NCBI RefSeq assembly: GCF_030815125.1
Contig: NZ_JAUSWH010000011.1
Span: 62,001 to 126,000, forward strand
Length of the DNA: 64,000 nt
Source: Allorhizobium paknamense
GTDB lineage: Bacteria; Pseudomonadota; Alphaproteobacteria; Rhizobiales; Rhizobiaceae
Direction: 5' to 3'
Shown here piece by piece: positions 61,721-64,000 of the stretch (within the stretch, counting starts at the first letter, position 1; each line of letters begins with the position of its first letter). Both the position numbers and the translations under genes were made by a program. Below the pieces are notes generated by a model. It searched no databases. It saw only the letters and a list, made by a program, of their open reading frames with translations, and was not told where the DNA came from.

Positions 61721-63115
61721 GTGACCGTGGACTTCGACCCCCAGATTCCCCAGAATCGCAAGCTTGCGGCCCTTGCAGCCCTTGCGGGCCGCTATGCATC
61801 GCCGGAACATTCGGTGACCCATGGCGGCCACGTGCGCACCATCGCGGCGGGGCATTACACGGTGTCCGGTCTGTCCAAACATTTGCATCTCGGTGATTTC
61901 GTCGCCCATCGCAGCCCCAAGGGCATTCATCTCGGCGAAGTGGTGCGGGTCGAGCCCGACCTTGCCTATGTCTGCCCCATCGAACCGGGGGAACCGATCG
62001 CCATCGGCGATACGGTGATCCGCAAGGGTGCCTTCCGCGTCGCCGCCCAGGATGGCTGGTGCGGACGCACCATCAATGCCCTGGGCGACCCCATCGACGG
62101 GCTCGGTCCGATCATGCCCGGGCTGGAACGGCGGCCCATCGCCAATACCGCGCCGCCTTCCATGGGCCGGCAGCGGGTGGAGCAGGGCTTTCGCACCGGG
62201 GTGAAGGCCATCGATATCTTTTCGCCGCTATGCCTCGGTCAGCGTCTGGGCATTTTTGCAGGCTCCGGCGTCGGCAAATCCACGCTTTTGTCGATGCTGG
62301 CGCGCGCCGATGCCTTCGACAAGGTGGTGATTGCGCTGGTCGGCGAGCGTGGCCGCGAAGTGCGCGAATTCATCGAGGACACGCTGGCTGGCAATATGGC
62401 CAAGACCGTGGCCGTGGTGGCAACCAGCGATGAGAGCCCGATGCTGCGCAAGATGGCGCCGCTGACCGCCATGACCATTGCCGAGCATTTCCGCGATCAG
62501 GGCGAAAACGTCCTGTTCATCGCCGACAGCATTACCCGTTTTGCCCATGCAATCCGCGAGGTGGCGACGGCTGCGGGCGAGGCGCCGATTGCCCGAGGCT
62601 TTCCAGCCTCCGTCTTCACCGAACTGCCGAAGCTTCTGGAGCGGGCAGGGCCGGGCGAAGAAGGCAAGGGCACGATCACGGCGATCATCTCCATCCTCGT
62701 CGATGGCGACAATCACAACGACCCCATTGCCGACTCCACCCGTGGTATTCTGGATGGGCACATCGTGCTGGACCGCAGCCTGGCGGATGAGGGGCGCTAT
62801 CCGCCGATCAATCCGCTGTCTTCCATTTCCCGTCTGGCCCGCAAGGCCTGGACGTCCGATCAGGAAAAACTGGTGGCGCGGCTCAAGACCCTTATCCACC
62901 GCTTCGAGGAAACCCGCGACCTCCGGTTGATCGGCGGCTATCGCCCAGGCAGCGATCCTGATCTCGACATGGCGATCAAGCAGGTTCCCATCCTCTACGA
63001 GGTCTTGAAGCAGACCCCCTCCGACCGACCCACCCCGGATGCCTATGCGGATCTTGCGCATGCGCTAAAGGCGGCAAACACCTCTGGAAACGGCAATGCA
63101 AGAGTACGAGGCTGA
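61721..63115 (+). CDS. fliI: Flagellum-specific ATP synthase FliI
   Basis: 464 aa, GTG start at 61721 with AAGGG upstream. F1-beta-like ATPase of flagellar export: Walker A GIFAGSGVGKSTLLSMLAR, Walker B region VLFIADSITRFAHAIREVA, signature PINPLSSISRL. Preceded by flgF (60-bp gap). The next gene overlaps its last 20 bp. Confidence 0.96.
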   Translation: MTVDFDPQIPQNRKLAALAALAGRYASPEHSVTHGGHVRTIAAGHYTVSGLSKHLHLGDFVAHRSPKGIHLGEVVRVEPDLAYVCPIEPGEPIAIGDTVIRKGAFRVAAQDGWCGRTINALGDPIDGLGPIMPGLERRPIANTAPPSMGRQRVEQGFRTGVKAIDIFSPLCLGQRLGIFAGSGVGKSTLLSMLARADAFDKVVIALVGERGREVREFIEDTLAGNMAKTVAVVATSDESPMLRKMAPLTAMTIAEHFRDQGENVLFIADSITRFAHAIREVATAAGEAPIARGFPASVFTELPKLLERAGPGEEGKGTITAIISILVDGDNHNDPIADSTRGILDGHIVLDRSLADEGRYPPINPLSSISRLARKAWTSDQEKLVARLKTLIHRFEETRDLRLIGGYRPGSDPDLDMAIKQVPILYEVLKQTPSDRPTPDAYADLAHALKAANTSGNGNARVRG

Positions 63116-63668
63116 TCTCAACGAATTCGACGCCGACGAGCCTGTCAGGCCCGCCAAGGCCAAGTCGCGGCAGAGCGTGCTGACGGATCGCGTGCTGGCG
63201 GCCACCGGTGTGATGCTGGCCTGCAGCGCGGCGATGTTTCCCTGGTATGTCTTTTTCAATCCGGAAAAATTCGGCCTGCGTGTCAAGCCCATGGATCATA
63301 CCCGCGACCTGCCGGAAACCGAGGCGCGCAATGTCTTCAGCGTCTCGCCGCTGGCGCTCGTCGCGCGGGAGGACCATCAGCAGAAGGTTCCCGATACTCT
63401 CGATCCGCTGGCAACCGCCACGGTTTCTGAAACCGGCCGTGACGTGAGCAACCGCAAGCCCATGGAGGAACAGCAGCCCTTTCCGGGCAATGCCTTCCGC
63501 CTGCTGCATGTGGCCAATGGCCGGGCGCTGATTGAGGATTCCAGCGGCATGTTCATGGTGCAGATCGGCTCGATCCTGCCCGACAACAGCCGCGTCGCCA
63601 CGCTGGAAATGCGCAACGGCAAGTGGGTGATCGTCACCACGACGGGTCAGATCTACGAGAACCGCTGA
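63096..63668 (+). CDS. Flagellar-locus protein of unknown function, membrane anchored
   Basis: 190 aa. Charged N-terminus, one membrane segment (VLAATGVMLACSAAMFPWYVF, about 33-53), then a periplasmic domain with a short beta-rich end (FRLLHVANGRALIEDSSGMFMVQIGSILPDNSRVATLEMRNGKWVIVTTTGQIYENR). Overlaps fliI by 20 bp. In rhizobial flagellar clusters an unnamed gene stands at this position between fliI and flgB; a motility role is inferred from that. A terminator follows. Confidence 0.8.
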   Translation: MQEYEADLNEFDADEPVRPAKAKSRQSVLTDRVLAATGVMLACSAAMFPWYVFFNPEKFGLRVKPMDHTRDLPETEARNVFSVSPLALVAREDHQQKVPDTLDPLATATVSETGRDVSNRKPMEEQQPFPGNAFRLLHVANGRALIEDSSGMFMVQIGSILPDNSRVATLEMRNGKWVIVTTTGQIYENR

Positions 63669-63719
63669 CAGGTCTGTCCACCTCGGCAAACAGGCTTCAC
63701 GTCCCTTTTTCCGAAAGCA

Positions 63720-63743
63720 GGCCGCGCGGGTGCGCGGCCTTTT
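63720..63743 (+). terminator. Rho-independent terminator after the fliI unit
   Basis: GGCCGCGC (63720-63727) pairs with GCGCGGCC (63732-63739), loop GGGT, followed by TTTT. The next 140 bp are AT-rich and should contain the flgB promoter. Confidence 0.85.
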
Positions 63744-63884
63744 GCTCTGTTTAAAAAAATCAAATTTTATCAAACACATATTTTATTCCTTAATAAAAAT
63801 TCGCCATCGTCTCAGAACGGTTTTTCCGTAAGTCCCACGCAAGATTACCGGCCTAGTCTCCAGAGCGTAGATTGGAGAACGCCC

Positions 63885-64000
63885 ATGCAACCTATTCAGC
63901 TTTTTGACTTGGCATCCCGGCAGGCCGAATGGCTTTCGCTGCGTCAGGAAGTCGTTGCTGGCAACATCGCCAACGCCAACACGCCAAAATATACCTCGAA
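63885..64000 (+). CDS. flgB: Flagellar basal-body rod protein FlgB (5' part, cut by window end)
   Basis: 38 codons: MQPIQLFDLASRQAEWLSLRQEVVAGNIANANTPKYTS. The rod-protein motif VAGNIANANTPKY is typical of FlgB. TTGGAGAA lies 7 nt before the ATG. The rest lies beyond the window. Confidence 0.9.
   Translation, partial: MQPIQLFDLASRQAEWLSLRQEVVAGNIANANTPKYTS

Overview
The window reads as a chromosomal segment of an alphaproteobacterium of the Rhizobiaceae (Agrobacterium/Allorhizobium/Rhizobium type). The main evidence is gene order. murA-DUF2948-hisD-UPF0262-LMW phosphatase-infA-maf-yacG-tRNA-Phe is a rhizobial housekeeping run. flhB-fliG-fliN-fliM-motA facing flgF-fliI-orf-flgB is the rhizobial flagellar arrangement. 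The intergenic spaces also carry the short palindromic repeats common in these genomes. The family assignment is inference; no species is claimed.

Regions. (1) 1-13010 is mixed core: a protein kinase/universal-stress fusion overlapping a metallophosphoesterase, an FKBP isomerase, a four-gene ABC importer, a large transporter-linked hybrid histidine kinase, mscL and an aminotransferase. (2) 13302-27133 is a surface-polysaccharide locus. It holds galE, a CDP-6-deoxyhexose branch (rfbF, rfbG, an RmlC-like epimerase, a TylC3/NovU-type C-methyltransferase, and probably the later reductase), two related glycosyltransferases, a CmcI-type methyltransferase, and the complete dTDP-L-rhamnose set rmlC-B-D-A ending at a terminator. 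(3) 27307-33523 holds tRNA-Thr and the murA to yacG run, ending in tRNA-Phe(GAA). (4) 33478-51717 is an 18.2-kb genomic island integrated in the 3' half of tRNA-Phe. It is bounded by 48-bp identical repeats and matching integrase arm-site pairs. (5) 51988-64000 is motility: a chemoreceptor, a DUF6030-like protein and the flagellar cluster, cut off inside flgB.

The island has a recombinase end (integrase, then a ~213-aa protein with an HTH-ImmA/IrrE peptidase). A middle module looks like DNA replication or mobilisation: an AAA clamp-loader-like ATPase, several unknown proteins and a minimal HUH Rep-like nuclease. A second, stand-alone tyrosine recombinase follows. The last part is a cargo block, all on the minus strand: a GPPWPKHPC-motif protein, a TIGR04141/DUF6119-like protein, and a tightly coupled three-gene operon.

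That operon is the most interesting object here. It encodes an SF1 (UvrD-like) helicase, a DarT-like DNA ADP-ribosyltransferase (DUF4433), and a DraG-type ADP-ribosylglycohydrolase fused to a VOC/glyoxalase-like domain. It resembles DarTG, but the macrodomain antitoxin is replaced by an unrelated hydrolase fold and a helicase is added in front. It is proposed as a candidate anti-phage or toxin-antitoxin system not matching the described DarTG types.

Other points: a 270-bp MITE-like element with perfect 34-bp terminal inverted repeats that supplies the galE stop codon; an interspersed triple-hairpin repeat that supplies stop codons to two genes; a nine-unit GGSDF-type repeat in FliN; and a glycosyltransferase paralogue with a degenerate DxD motif.
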